DNA of 47,072 nt from DATEZO01 sp035255485 (GCA_035255485.1 DATEZO010000021.1:1-47072); one strand, 5' to 3'. Numbered from the stretch's first letter, positions 8,940-17,598 are shown. Numbers and translations are program-made. The notes: a model not told the origin generated them from the letters alone.

Positions 8940-9563
8940 ATGGCCGAACCTGCCGCATGGCTGCCGCTTTTCCCACTGAATACCGTGCTGTTTCCGGGCG
9001 GCATTCTATCCTTGCGCGTCTTCGAGACACGCTACATCGACATGGTGCGCGATTGCATGAAGCGCGCCGTTCCGTTTGGCGTCGCGCTGATCAAATCGGG
9101 CCGGGAAGTCGGCGCGGCAGCCGAACCGGAAGCGGTCGGCTGCCTGGCCCATATCATCGACTGGGATATGGAGGCCGGTATCCTGCTGTTGCGCACGCAG
9201 GGCGGCGACCGCTTTCGCATTCTTGACACGCAGGAATTGCCTGACCACCGGGTGGAAGCGCGCATCGCGCTGCTCGCCGTCAAGGCTGCCATACCAGTCA
9301 CCGACATCCATATCGACTGCGCCAAGGCACTCAGGAACGTCACGGACAATATCCTTGCGCAAGGACGTGCGCAACAGGGCAATGCGTTTGAAAGCCCGTT
9401 TGCCATGCCATTGCAGCTGGACAACGCCGACTGGGTGGCAAACCGCTGGTGCGAACTACTGCCGATACCGCTCAAGGCGCGACAAAAACTGCTGGAACTG
9501 GACGATGCGCAAAGTCGTCTCGCCCTTGTCCACCAGTTCTTGCGACAGCACGAACTGCTCTAG
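8940..9563 (+). CDS. LON peptidase substrate-binding (LON_substr_bdg) domain protein
   Basis: A 207-aa protein that is almost entirely the N-terminal substrate-binding domain of Lon (FPLNTVLFPGGILSLRVFETRYIDMVRDC at the start), without the AAA or protease domains. Stand-alone versions are common in proteobacteria and of unclear function; a role in substrate recognition or as an adaptor is only inferred from the domain. It starts 14 bp after the rapZ stop and is probably co-transcribed with it. Confidence 0.85.
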   Translation: MAEPAAWLPLFPLNTVLFPGGILSLRVFETRYIDMVRDCMKRAVPFGVALIKSGREVGAAAEPEAVGCLAHIIDWDMEAGILLLRTQGGDRFRILDTQELPDHRVEARIALLAVKAAIPVTDIHIDCAKALRNVTDNILAQGRAQQGNAFESPFAMPLQLDNADWVANRWCELLPIPLKARQKLLELDDAQSRLALVHQFLRQHELL

Positions 9564-10043
9564 AAACCATCAATATACTCACCCATGTATTTTTAAATGC
9601 GCGCATACTTATTGCGTATATCGCATGTATTTTATATATACTCCCGTAAAATTCGATAATAAGCACAATCGGCTGAATTGTCGACGACGCTTGCATGCCG
9701 CCGCTCCAAACGGCGCAGACGCCAAGGGCCTTGATCAAGCCGAATAAAGCATGGCGACAAAATCCTTCCTTGCCGAGGCATGAAAAATCGAGAAAGGCAA
9801 AGACAACCCATTTCCATACCTTTCTACACCGCCGCACCCGGCATTGGGAAATTTTCCTGAACAAGCTTGCTCCATATCACGCCAACCAGCACAAGTTTTA
9901 CCGTTGCACAATAACGGCATGGCCGTTTCGGGAGATAAGGAATAAAAGAAAACATATTATTGTCACCGCACCTGAAACGCATCCGCTTTCGCATGCATTG
10001 ACGAGGTCATTTCCTGCCATTTAGCCACTCGATCTGCGAGGCC
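9564..10043. other. Non-coding gap between LON-domain gene and diguanylate cyclase
   Basis: 480 bp with no convincing gene. The first 80 bp hold copy B of the dispersed repeat. The rest is AT-richer than its neighbours; I see no terminator with a T-tract and no recognisable RNA. Confidence 0.5.
9573..9645 (-). repeat. Dispersed ~70-bp intergenic element, copy B
   Basis: On the plus strand it reads ATATACTCACCCATGTATTT at the left and TATATACTCCCG at the right, with ATTGCGTATATCGCAT in the middle. The reverse complement aligns with copies A and C. It starts 9 bp after the stop of the LON-domain gene. Confidence 0.65.
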
Positions 10044-11129
10044 ATGCATCAGCACATCATCAACCGCCGGAAAAGAAAACAGACGCCTCCGCTGCCGCAC
10101 CTGTCGCACGCAAGACTGGGTGCGTTGCTCTACCTGCTGGTCCTGTACATCTTCTTTCAAAAGAAATTCATCAGCAACGTCACCTTCATCACGGGCGCAG
10201 GCATCGTGCTGGGTTTTGTGGCACTGTTTTCCATCCTGTTCCGGATCGGCGCCAACAAACGCTTTTCCGACCCGACCTTGACCGCTCCGCAGATTCTGGC
10301 CGCCGCATTCACGATGCTGACCATTGCCTATGTGGACCGCTCGACCCAGATCGCCCTCGGCCCTTTCATGCTGGTCGCCTTTTCCTCCGGCCTGTTCCGA
10401 CTGTCGATGCCTTCGCTCGTCCTGCTGTCGACGGGCTGCCTGGGCGTTTATCTGGGCATGATCATGGTGCGCGGCTATCGCCAGTCCTGGCCGCTCGCCT
10501 TCGACATCGACCTGATGCAATGGCTGGTGCTGATGCTGACGCTTCCCAGCCTGATTGCCATCGGCAACCATATCCGCCAACTGCGCAAGGTGCTCAATGC
10601 CACGCGCTATCAGCTGGAGCATTATGAAGAAAAAGCAACGCGTGATGAGTTGACCGGCCTGTACAACCGGCGGCAATTGCAGGTGGAGCTCGACCAGGCC
10701 AGGCTGGAAGCGAACTCACTGTCCGTACCATTCTGCATTTGCCTCATCGACATCGATCATTTCAAGACCATTAATGACAAAAGCGGCCATCTGGTGGGCG
10801 ATACCATCCTGCGCGAATTCGCACGGATTGCGCGCGAAAGCATTCGCGACAGCGATATTTTCGGTCGCTATGGCGGCGACGAATTCATGCAGATATTGCC
10901 GGACACCGACCTGAAAGGCGCGGTCATGCACGCCGAACGGCTACGCGTCTACACGCATTTCCTCGACTTCCAGAAAATCCTGTCGCAGAAACACATTTCC
11001 ATCTCGATCGGCGTCGCGCAATACCGCAACGGCGAGCGGATTGCGGAACTGATCGAGCGCGCGGATGTGGCGCTATACCGCGCCAAGCAGTTGGGGCGCA
11101 ATCGCGTCGAATGGGAAAATGGGGAGTAG
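10044..11129 (+). CDS. Membrane-anchored diguanylate cyclase (GGDEF)
   Basis: Makes cyclic di-GMP from two GTP. The first ~180 residues hold about five or six hydrophobic helices (LGALLYLLVLYIFF, GIVLGFVALFSILF, ILAAAFTMLTIAYV, LGPFMLVAFSSGLF, VLLSTGCLGVYLGMI, LMQWLVLMLTLPSLI), followed by a short linker helix and a GGDEF domain from DELTGLYNRRQ. The active motif is intact (FGRYGGDEF) and the inhibitory I-site RDSD sits five residues before it, so product feedback is expected. There is no periplasmic sensory domain of note; the signal may be sensed in the membrane. It stands alone, convergent with the Cache gene downstream. Confidence 0.9.
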   Translation: MHQHIINRRKRKQTPPLPHLSHARLGALLYLLVLYIFFQKKFISNVTFITGAGIVLGFVALFSILFRIGANKRFSDPTLTAPQILAAAFTMLTIAYVDRSTQIALGPFMLVAFSSGLFRLSMPSLVLLSTGCLGVYLGMIMVRGYRQSWPLAFDIDLMQWLVLMLTLPSLIAIGNHIRQLRKVLNATRYQLEHYEEKATRDELTGLYNRRQLQVELDQARLEANSLSVPFCICLIDIDHFKTINDKSGHLVGDTILREFARIARESIRDSDIFGRYGGDEFMQILPDTDLKGAVMHAERLRVYTHFLDFQKILSQKHISISIGVAQYRNGERIAELIERADVALYRAKQLGRNRVEWENGE

Positions 11130-11265
11130 CAGCAACTGTACTGCGCTACAACCAAGCAGGCAGTCAGGCATTGATGCGCAAAGCGGTTTCAAGCAGTCCT
11201 GGCGCGAAATTTACAACGCATGAGCATGCGTCGTCACTCCCGGCCAAGACCCTCAGTTTGACGTT

Positions 11266-11724
11266 TTATTTGTAAATGCCACAGGCGATATAAACACCGT
11301 CGACCAGCTCGATGTAAGAGGATTTTTGCTGGATCGATTTGTTGATCGGGTCCATGAACTTGTAATCAACCCATCCGGTTCCCTTGGTTTTCGCCAGGTT
11401 GATAAACTCCTTGAATACATACTTTTCGTCCGCATCCTTGTAGTCAATCAGGTTCTTGCCTACCAGCCGGGGATTTGCGCCGTGCGCAACAGTGACCCCC
11501 TCGAGGTCACCTACCGCCAGATACAAGTCGCGATCGACAAACTGTCCTTTGGGGTTATTGATTTCGGCAAAAGTCTTTTCCTTGCCGTTTTTTTTCAGAT
11601 ATACCACTGCCTTCTTGACCATGTTGATGGCCTCCTGCGCAGTGCCTCTTTCCGCGCAAAATGCAGCTGGCGCGAGGCCCATCAGAAACAGCCCTCCAAG
11701 CAGGAATTTAAGCAAAATTTTCAT
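11266..11724 (-). CDS. Secreted single-Cache-domain protein 1
   Basis: A 152-aa protein with signal peptide MKILLKFLLGGLFLMGLAPAAFCA and a single Cache domain (AINMVKKAVVYLKKNGKEKTF, FVDRDLYLAVGDLEGVTVAHG, KGTGWVDYKFMDP, IACGIYK) and no membrane anchor or output domain. Start at 11724 is set by the signal peptide and by GAGGAA eight nt upstream; longer in-frame starts reach 11883 but add a non-family leader. Cache domains bind small ligands outside the cell, so a periplasmic binding role is inferred. It is clearly paralogous to 13615-14082, and the two flank an MCP-like gene. Confidence 0.85.
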   Translation of the reverse strand: MKILLKFLLGGLFLMGLAPAAFCAERGTAQEAINMVKKAVVYLKKNGKEKTFAEINNPKGQFVDRDLYLAVGDLEGVTVAHGANPRLVGKNLIDYKDADEKYVFKEFINLAKTKGTGWVDYKFMDPINKSIQQKSSYIELVDGVYIACGIYK

Positions 11725-12082
11725 ACCGATTTCCTCAATAATATGGATCGTAGTCATTTTCAGATATCGAATATTTTCGACACTGAAATCTATTGGCTCA
11801 ACGCTGAATACTGTATACATTGAGTTGCTTCCTGTCAACTTTGCAGCCCATTCCGACACATCCCCGCCATACCACCTGCGCATCTCGTCGGTACATTCAC
11901 TCCCTTGCCCAGGGTAGCGCGGTACGCTGCAGTGCTTTCGTCACGCAAGAATAGCTATTTTCATGACGTAAAAATGGTTACTTTCATGACGCGGACGGGT
12001 ACGTCGACCTATTGTGCAATCGAGGGAGTTGACCGTTGCCGGATCGGGTTATACGATAGCCCGCAACCATAAGGGACATCGC
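11725..12082. other. Intergenic region between Cache gene 1 and the MCP-like gene
   Basis: 358 bp between divergent genes. It contains three 23-bp-spaced motifs (11935-11991) described separately. A frame with no family signature runs through it on each strand; I do not call a gene. Confidence 0.45.
11935..11991 (+). repeat. Three iterated 11-bp motifs at exact 23-bp period (operator-like)
   Basis: CTTTCGTCACG at 11935-11945, TTTTCATGACG at 11958-11968 and CTTTCATGACG at 11981-11991. Each starts exactly 23 bp after the last, and the spacers of the first two units also resemble each other (CAAGAATAGCTA, TAAAAATGGTTA). They end 91 bp before the MCP-like start codon, so an iterated regulator site is likely. 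Confidence 0.5.
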
Positions 12083-13438
12083 ATGTTTTTCAAACACCGC
12101 AAGCTAATGCAGGAACCGGAGGTCAGCGCCAGCGCAAGTGTCTCGACCACCAATCTCGAACATGTTGTCAGCGGTTTCGCGCAACAGGCATCCGGATTGG
12201 GAAAGGAATCCGCCACCCTGAACGGCCTGATCGACGATCTGGCTGGAATGAGCGGTAAACAGGCAGAGACCTTCAAGGCACTGGCTAGCGAAATCAACGC
12301 CATGGTGCATGCCAACCAGGTCATCGAAGAAGTAACCAAGGCCAGCACCGCATCGGTAAAGCGCGCCCGGCAAACGGTCGAGCAAATCGGACAAGGCGTG
12401 ATCGCGGTCACGGACAACCTGGCCGAAGTTGCCGACGCCGCCAATGAAATCACGCGGATCGCGTTGCAGACCAGGCTGGTGGCGTTCAATGCTTCGGTCG
12501 AGGCCAAGCGGGCGGGGGAAGCCGGGCGGGGCTTTAGCGTAGTGGCCGAGGCCGTAAAGGATCTGGCGGCCAAGGTAGAGCAGTCGTCCAAGCTGATCAT
12601 GAGCACCGTCACCCAGCTGGATGTACGCATCAAGCTGCTGGCCGACAATATCCGCTCGAAAGAGAATAACCAGAAAGCCAACACCAGGAGCGACACGTTT
12701 GATGCCGCAGTCTCGGAAGTGGAGCGGGGCGTCGAGGATATCGCTGTCACTGCGCAAAAAAACCTGGCGGGATGCGCCGGCGTACTGGCATCGGTCCGAG
12801 GCTTGTCGCAGCAGGTCAGCAGCACCGCGGCGGCACTGCAAAATGCCCGCAAGCGAACGGAAGGCTTCCTGTCCTTGTCGGAGGCGCTGATCGAGATGGC
12901 CGCGGAAAGCGGCATCCGCACCGACGATACGCCATTGATCGAGGCAGCGATAGAAACCGGCCGACAGATTTGCCACGTGTTCGAGGAAGGTATTCACAGC
13001 GGCGCGATTTCGGCCGCCGATCTGTTCGATGACCAGTACCAGCCTGTCCGTGGCAGCAATCCGGAACAGTACATGACGCGATTTACCGAATTTACCGACC
13101 GGGTATTGTCGGACATTCTGGAAAAAGCGCTGACCTGGTCGCCCAAGATTGTCTTTGGCATCGTCACCGATCGTGGCTGTTACGTCCCGACGCATAATCG
13201 CAAGTATTCCAGGCCGCAGGGTGCCGATCCGGCATGGAACCTGGCTAATTGCCGCAACCGGCGTTTCTTCAAGGGCCGCACGGAAATGGCCGCAATCAAC
13301 AACAAGAACAGGTTTTTGCTGCAAACCTATCGGCGCGACATGGGGGGAGGCAAGTTCGTCGTCATGAAGGATCTGTCGGTTCCGCTCATCGTCAACAACA
13401 GGCACTGGGGCGCATTCCGCCTCGGCTACCTGTTCTGA
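12083..13438 (+). CDS. Soluble methyl-accepting chemotaxis-like receptor with C-terminal sensor domain
   Basis: A 451-aa protein without membrane segments. Residues from about 25 to 290 form the long helical hairpin of an MCP signalling domain with tip sequence TRIALQTRLVAFNASVEAKR followed by AGEAGRGFSVVAEAVKDLA; the usual tip is IAxQTNLLALNAAIEAARAGE, so N to R and A to K replacements stand out. The C-terminal ~150 residues (ICHVFEEGIHSG, FGIVTDRGCYVPTHNRKYS, FFKGRTEMAA, MKDLSVPLIVNNRHWGAFRL) look like a Cache-like sensor domain placed after the signalling part. No CheR-binding pentapeptide. Start at 12083 follows AAGGGA; 12014 is an alternative. Flanked on both sides by secreted Cache paralogues. 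Confidence 0.82.
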   Translation: MFFKHRKLMQEPEVSASASVSTTNLEHVVSGFAQQASGLGKESATLNGLIDDLAGMSGKQAETFKALASEINAMVHANQVIEEVTKASTASVKRARQTVEQIGQGVIAVTDNLAEVADAANEITRIALQTRLVAFNASVEAKRAGEAGRGFSVVAEAVKDLAAKVEQSSKLIMSTVTQLDVRIKLLADNIRSKENNQKANTRSDTFDAAVSEVERGVEDIAVTAQKNLAGCAGVLASVRGLSQQVSSTAAALQNARKRTEGFLSLSEALIEMAAESGIRTDDTPLIEAAIETGRQICHVFEEGIHSGAISAADLFDDQYQPVRGSNPEQYMTRFTEFTDRVLSDILEKALTWSPKIVFGIVTDRGCYVPTHNRKYSRPQGADPAWNLANCRNRRFFKGRTEMAAINNKNRFLLQTYRRDMGGGKFVVMKDLSVPLIVNNRHWGAFRLGYLF

Positions 13439-13444
13439 TCGCCG

Positions 13445-13476
13445 GCCAGGCGGCCACTGTTGCCGTACGGCCTGGC
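13445..13476 (+). terminator. GC-rich hairpin after MCP-like gene
   Basis: GCCAGG at 13445-13450 pairs with CCTGGC at 13471-13476, extendable by a few imperfect pairs, seven bases after the stop. No T-tract, so termination is only possible. Confidence 0.3.
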
Positions 13477-13614
13477 GGTATCGCTTGCGTTACCTCGGCG
13501 CACTGGGCCAAAGGGAGGGATTCGGCATCAGCGCCGGGATAGTTGCGCAGAAAAACAGGCTACGGCCACCAAGGCCGCAGTCGCACTATTCAATCGCGTC
13601 GGAATGACTTGCGC

Positions 13615-14082
13615 TTATTCCTTGTAAATGCCGGCACCGACGAAGAAGTCGTCCACTTTTTCAACATAGCTGGATTTCGCTTCGACCGTATTGTTGGTAG
13701 GGTTCGGCCATTTGTAATCGATCCATCCCTGGCCTTTGGTGCTACTGACTTCGATCAGTTTCTTGATCAGGTAGACGCCATCCGCATCTTTCATTTCCGA
13801 CAGATCCTTGCCGACCATTTTCTTTGCGTTGCCGTTTCCGATGGCAAGATTCACTCCTTTCAAATCGTAGGCAAAGATATACAGGTTTCGATCGACAAAC
13901 TGCCCTTTTGGATCGCTGAATTCTTCAAACGCTTTTTTCTTCCCGTTCGCCTTGATATAAACCACCGCTTTCTTGACGAGAGCCATCGCTTCTTCTGCGG
14001 TGGCCCGATCGCCTGCAAGCGCGGCCGTGTTAAGAACTGCCGTGAAAAAAATAAATGCAAATCCTTTTAACAACATATTCAT
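13615..14082 (-). CDS. Secreted single-Cache-domain protein 2
   Basis: A 155-aa paralogue of the protein at 11266-11724, with signal peptide MNMLLKGFAFIFFTAVLNTA ending ALA before GDRATAEEAMALVKKA, and the same Cache landmarks (VYIKANGKKKAFEEFSDPKG, FVDRNLYIFAYDLKG, KGQGWIDYKWPNP, FFVGAGIYKE). There is no anchor or output domain, so on its own it can only bind a ligand in the periplasm and must act through a partner. The start ATG at 14082 follows AAAGGAGAC, a strong Shine-Dalgarno. It converges on the MCP-like gene. Confidence 0.86.
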   Translation of the reverse strand: MNMLLKGFAFIFFTAVLNTAALAGDRATAEEAMALVKKAVVYIKANGKKKAFEEFSDPKGQFVDRNLYIFAYDLKGVNLAIGNGNAKKMVGKDLSEMKDADGVYLIKKLIEVSSTKGQGWIDYKWPNPTNNTVEAKSSYVEKVDDFFVGAGIYKE

Positions 14083-14432
14083 TTTGTCTCCTTTGAATTT
14101 TTTTTAGATATTTACCTGACCCTGATACGGTTTTCACTACTGGCATAACTTTGGCATAACTACCGTAATACGGTTTCATGCCAATTGCTTTTGCCGCCGC
14201 ATTACCAGCCCTGAACTACTGTGCCCGATTGACAGGCATGTTCATGAGCCGAACCATTTTCATGCGAATCCGCACTGCCATTCTGGCATAAGTATTTTCT
14301 TTCCTGATGAAAACAATGCACGTGACACTTGAAAGCGATTGCACCCGCCAACCGTCGTGCGGCGTATCAGTCCGGCCCTGCGACACCATGTGCAGCCGGC
14401 AATTCCAAAACGATCATCATCTTGTGACTTTG
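14083..14432. other. Intergenic region upstream of Cache gene 2
   Basis: 350 bp with no gene; mutY ends at its right border. It holds the repeat cluster at 14125-14177 and otherwise nothing recognised. Confidence 0.45.
14125..14177 (-). promoter_or_regulatory. Nested direct and inverted repeats upstream of Cache gene 2
   Basis: ATACGGTTTTC (14125-14135) and ATACGGTTTC (14168-14177) bracket two copies of GGCATAACT (14142-14150, 14153-14161). The right one also forms the perfect palindrome ACCGTAATACGGT (14162-14174). This sits 43-95 bp before the gene start and looks like an operator region. Confidence 0.45.
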
Positions 14433-15590
14433 TCAGGCCAGTGGTGGCAATGGCAGATGCGGCGCACAAAACAGCGCAAGCAGCAGCTTCTTGATCGGCG
14501 CAGGAAGCGGCGCAGCGGCCAGCCGGTCGATGTCGTACCAGACATGCGTGCCTTGCTCCGCCATGTCGAGTCGGCGCGACAGTCGCACACGATACGGTGC
14601 AACATGCAACCTGAAATGCGTGAATCCATGCGAAAACGGATGCAGCGGCTCGCATGAGGCGACCACACCGAACGGCGCAACGACCTGTGCGATGGCGGCA
14701 TCGCGCTGCATCTGCCGGATATTCACAGACGCATCTTCCGCAAACGCTGCGATTTCAGGCAGGGACAGCAGACCGCCCCAAATGCCTGTGTCGGGTCGCT
14801 GCTCCAGCAATACATGACCCTGGTGTGCAATGACCAGCATGGTTGCCTGTCTATCCGGAATCGCCTTTGTCGGCTTACGCGCCGGCAGTTCATGGACGCG
14901 CCCCGTCGCCAGCGCAACGCAGCGCCCAGCCAGCGGGCAGGCGGAGCAAGCCGGCCTGCTGCGTGTGCACAGCGTCGCGCCCAGATCCATCAGGCCCTGC
15001 GTATACGCTGCAATGTCCCGCTCCGGCAAGAGCGCCTCTGCACGCCGCCATAACCTGTCTTCGATCGATTTTTGCCCCGGATAGCCGTCGATGCCGAATA
15101 TCCGCGCAAATACGCGCTTCACATTGCCGTCGAGGATGGCCGCGCGCCGGCCATAGGCAAATGCGGCAATGGCGGCTGCGGTGGAGCGCCCGATGCCGGG
15201 CAGGTCGGCCAGCAAGGCCGGATCGTCCGGGAATATCCCGTTGTGCTGTTGCACGATGCGCTGCGCGCAGCGATGCAGGTTGCGCGCGCGTGAATAGTAG
15301 CCAAGCCCGCTCCAGTGCGCCATCACGTCTTCGGAAGCCGCGGCGGCCAGGCTGGCGACATCGGGAAAGCGCTGCAGGAAACGCTGGTAATAGGGAATCA
15401 CGGCAGCAACCTGGGTCTGTTGCAGCATGATTTCAGATAGCCAGATGTGGTAGGCATCGCGCGTGTTTTGCCAGGGCAGCGCATGACGCCCGCACTGTTT
15501 CTGCCACTGGATGACGGCATTGGAAAATGTCGGGTCGGCAAATCCGTCCGCATCGACAGCCATGCCTTGCATGTCAACTGCGCGTTTCAT
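14433..15590 (-). CDS. mutY: A/G-specific adenine DNA glycosylase
   Basis: Removes adenine mispaired with 8-oxoguanine (or G), the post-replication arm of the GO repair system. The 385-aa protein shows the catalytic glutamate in LSEIMLQQTQV (E53), the HhH-GPD motif LPGIGRSTAAAIAAFAYG with the catalytic aspartate in AILDGNVKR (D154), and the [4Fe-4S] loop with C208, C215, C218 and C224 (spacing C-x6-C-x2-C-x5-C). The C-terminal ~130 residues are the Nudix-like domain that reads 8-oxoG. The start at 15590 is 12 bp after the dynamin-like gene ends; later in-frame ATGs (MQGMAVDADG) are possible. Confidence 0.95.
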   Translation of the reverse strand: MKRAVDMQGMAVDADGFADPTFSNAVIQWQKQCGRHALPWQNTRDAYHIWLSEIMLQQTQVAAVIPYYQRFLQRFPDVASLAAAASEDVMAHWSGLGYYSRARNLHRCAQRIVQQHNGIFPDDPALLADLPGIGRSTAAAIAAFAYGRRAAILDGNVKRVFARIFGIDGYPGQKSIEDRLWRRAEALLPERDIAAYTQGLMDLGATLCTRSRPACSACPLAGRCVALATGRVHELPARKPTKAIPDRQATMLVIAHQGHVLLEQRPDTGIWGGLLSLPEIAAFAEDASVNIRQMQRDAAIAQVVAPFGVVASCEPLHPFSHGFTHFRLHVAPYRVRLSRRLDMAEQGTHVWYDIDRLAAAPLPAPIKKLLLALFCAPHLPLPPLA

Positions 15591-15602
15591 CCGGAACCTG
15601 CG

Positions 15603-17579
15603 TCAGGCAGCCGCTTTCAAGGACGACATATCCGCTGCAATCGCATTCTTCAATCCCGCCTCCAGCGTGGCCAGCAGTTTCCTTTGCGCTTCCAGCTCGA
15701 TTTGCATCTGCTCGAGCGCCTGCACTTTTTCTTCCAGGCTATCGGTCGCTTCGTGTATCCGCTCAATCGACTGGCGGCGCCGCTTCAGTTGCGACTTGTG
15801 CTCGCCGATTTGTGCTTCCAGCGGCGCCATCACGACTTTCAGCCACGCTTCCACATCGCGATTGGCCTGCAGAAAACTTTGCTTCACGCGCGAAGCAATC
15901 GAGTCGAAGAATTTCTGCATCAGTACCACCTGCGGCGTCGTCATGATTGCCGCCGCGCCGAACTGCTTCTGATAAATGCCCTCGATCATCCTGATCTCCT
16001 GGCAATATTTATCCAGTGAAAACGGCATCGGGGACGACAGCGCCAAGCCATGCTCGGTCGAGAACTTGCGGTACATGACCGTCATCATTGCAGTGACTTC
16101 ATCGATCTTCCGGTCTGACTCTGCCAGATTGGCATCGACCTGCGCAAAAAAGCTCCGCACCGCTTGCCGCAGGCCGGACGAAAACCGGCTCTTTTCCATG
16201 GCGTCGCGCGCCTTGCGGATTTCCTCTTTCAAGATGTGCATGCCCAGGCTGGTAAAGACTTCAGTCGACAGGCGGGTAAATACCGCTCGCGTGGCTTGCA
16301 GCTTGAACAGGCTGCCGTCGAACTCTTTCTTCTCCATGTCGATGCGTTTCATCATGTGCTCGACGATATTCTGATTTTTCCCGCGCAGGCTTTTCAGCTC
16401 CACCATCTGCTCGACCACGCTACGGATACGCAACGACAATAATGCCTGCTTCGAGGAAACCAGATCATCGATATCGGACGCCAGTTGCGCCCGCATGATG
16501 TCCTGCCTTGCCGGAATGAGATCGTTCGACAATGCGTTTTCCAGCGCTGGCAAGCGGCTCTTGTCAACCAGGGCGGTATCCTGATTGATCTTGCCGACCA
16601 ATCCCTTCTGCGCGGAAACCGGAAATATCTGCCGCTCGGGCAAACCGAGGGTCTGCGCAACGCTCGCCACCTGGCCATCGATCTGCGCCTCGATTTCAGC
16701 CGGCGTGCGCAACTCATCCCACATGCTGTCAATCTTGTTCAATACCACCATGCGGCCGGCACCGGCGCCGATATGATCGCGCCATACCTCAATATCGCTC
16801 TTGGTAACGCCAGTATCGGCAGCAAGCACGAACAGCACGGCATGCGCATTCGGAATCAGGTTGAGCGTCAATTCCGGTTCGGTGCCGATGGCATTCAGGC
16901 CCGGCGTATCGATAATGACCAGACCTTGCTTGAGCAGCGGATGCGGGAAATTCACGATCGCATGCCGCCATTGCGAAATTTCAACCATGCCATCGCAGTC
17001 GATCGCCAATCCGATATCCGGATCGGTCTCGTTATACAGGCCGTATCGCTTTGCTTCCTCAATCGACACCCGCTTGGTCAGGCTGACCTGCTTGAATGCC
17101 TCCAGCATGCCGTCGCCGGAGGCAATATCGAGCGGCAAAACGGTCCATGTCTGGTGCTGGTCCTTGAAATCGCTGGTCGATTGCGATTCTGCACGCGTCT
17201 CGATCGGCAGCAACCGGATCGATGGCGGAAATGTCTCGTCGTACAACAGTTCGGTCGGGCACATCGTGGTGCGACCGGCGGACGACGGCAGGATGCGCTG
17301 TCCGTAATCCGCAAAGAAGATGGCATTGATCAACTCGGATTTGCCGCGTGAAAACTCGGCCACGAACGCAATGGACAGTTTATCGTCAGTCAGGCGTTGC
17401 CGCGCTCGCGCAAAGCGCTGATCGCTGGCGCCATCCGCCAACTTGGCAAGATTCACGCATGCGCGATAACGCTCCAGCGCCGTTATCACGACATCGCGCC
17501 AATTGCTGTATTCCTGGAATTTCTGGACCAGATTGCTCACGTCATCTCCGCTTACTCTGTTTTTCCGCTCACCATTCAT
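15603..17579 (-). CDS. Dynamin-family large GTPase
   Basis: A 658-aa protein with a dynamin-type GTPase domain: G1 in FVAEFSRGKSELINAIFFAD (about residue 75), a threonine-bearing switch I after it (SSAGRTTMCPTELLYDE), G3 in IIDTPGLNAIG and G4 in VLNKIDSMWDE. The rest is helical with coiled-coil-like stretches, including a C-terminal one (EEKVQALEQMQIELEAQRKLLATLE). No membrane segment. Bacterial dynamin-like proteins act in membrane remodelling or, for E. coli CrfC, in keeping sister replication forks together. The gene lies between mutM (19-bp gap) and mutY (12-bp gap) on the same strand, pointing to shared expression with oxidative DNA repair. The exact role is unknown. Confidence 0.85.
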   Translation of the reverse strand: MNGERKNRVSGDDVSNLVQKFQEYSNWRDVVITALERYRACVNLAKLADGASDQRFARARQRLTDDKLSIAFVAEFSRGKSELINAIFFADYGQRILPSSAGRTTMCPTELLYDETFPPSIRLLPIETRAESQSTSDFKDQHQTWTVLPLDIASGDGMLEAFKQVSLTKRVSIEEAKRYGLYNETDPDIGLAIDCDGMVEISQWRHAIVNFPHPLLKQGLVIIDTPGLNAIGTEPELTLNLIPNAHAVLFVLAADTGVTKSDIEVWRDHIGAGAGRMVVLNKIDSMWDELRTPAEIEAQIDGQVASVAQTLGLPERQIFPVSAQKGLVGKINQDTALVDKSRLPALENALSNDLIPARQDIMRAQLASDIDDLVSSKQALLSLRIRSVVEQMVELKSLRGKNQNIVEHMMKRIDMEKKEFDGSLFKLQATRAVFTRLSTEVFTSLGMHILKEEIRKARDAMEKSRFSSGLRQAVRSFFAQVDANLAESDRKIDEVTAMMTVMYRKFSTEHGLALSSPMPFSLDKYCQEIRMIEGIYQKQFGAAAIMTTPQVVLMQKFFDSIASRVKQSFLQANRDVEAWLKVVMAPLEAQIGEHKSQLKRRRQSIERIHEATDSLEEKVQALEQMQIELEAQRKLLATLEAGLKNAIAADMSSLKAAA

Positions 17580-17598
17580 TGCAATCTAGCATCCGCGC

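Noticed and set aside
12104..13405. 433-aa minus-strand frame opposite the MCP-like gene
   Set aside because: Shadow with no recognisable features; the plus-strand product has the conserved MCP hairpin.
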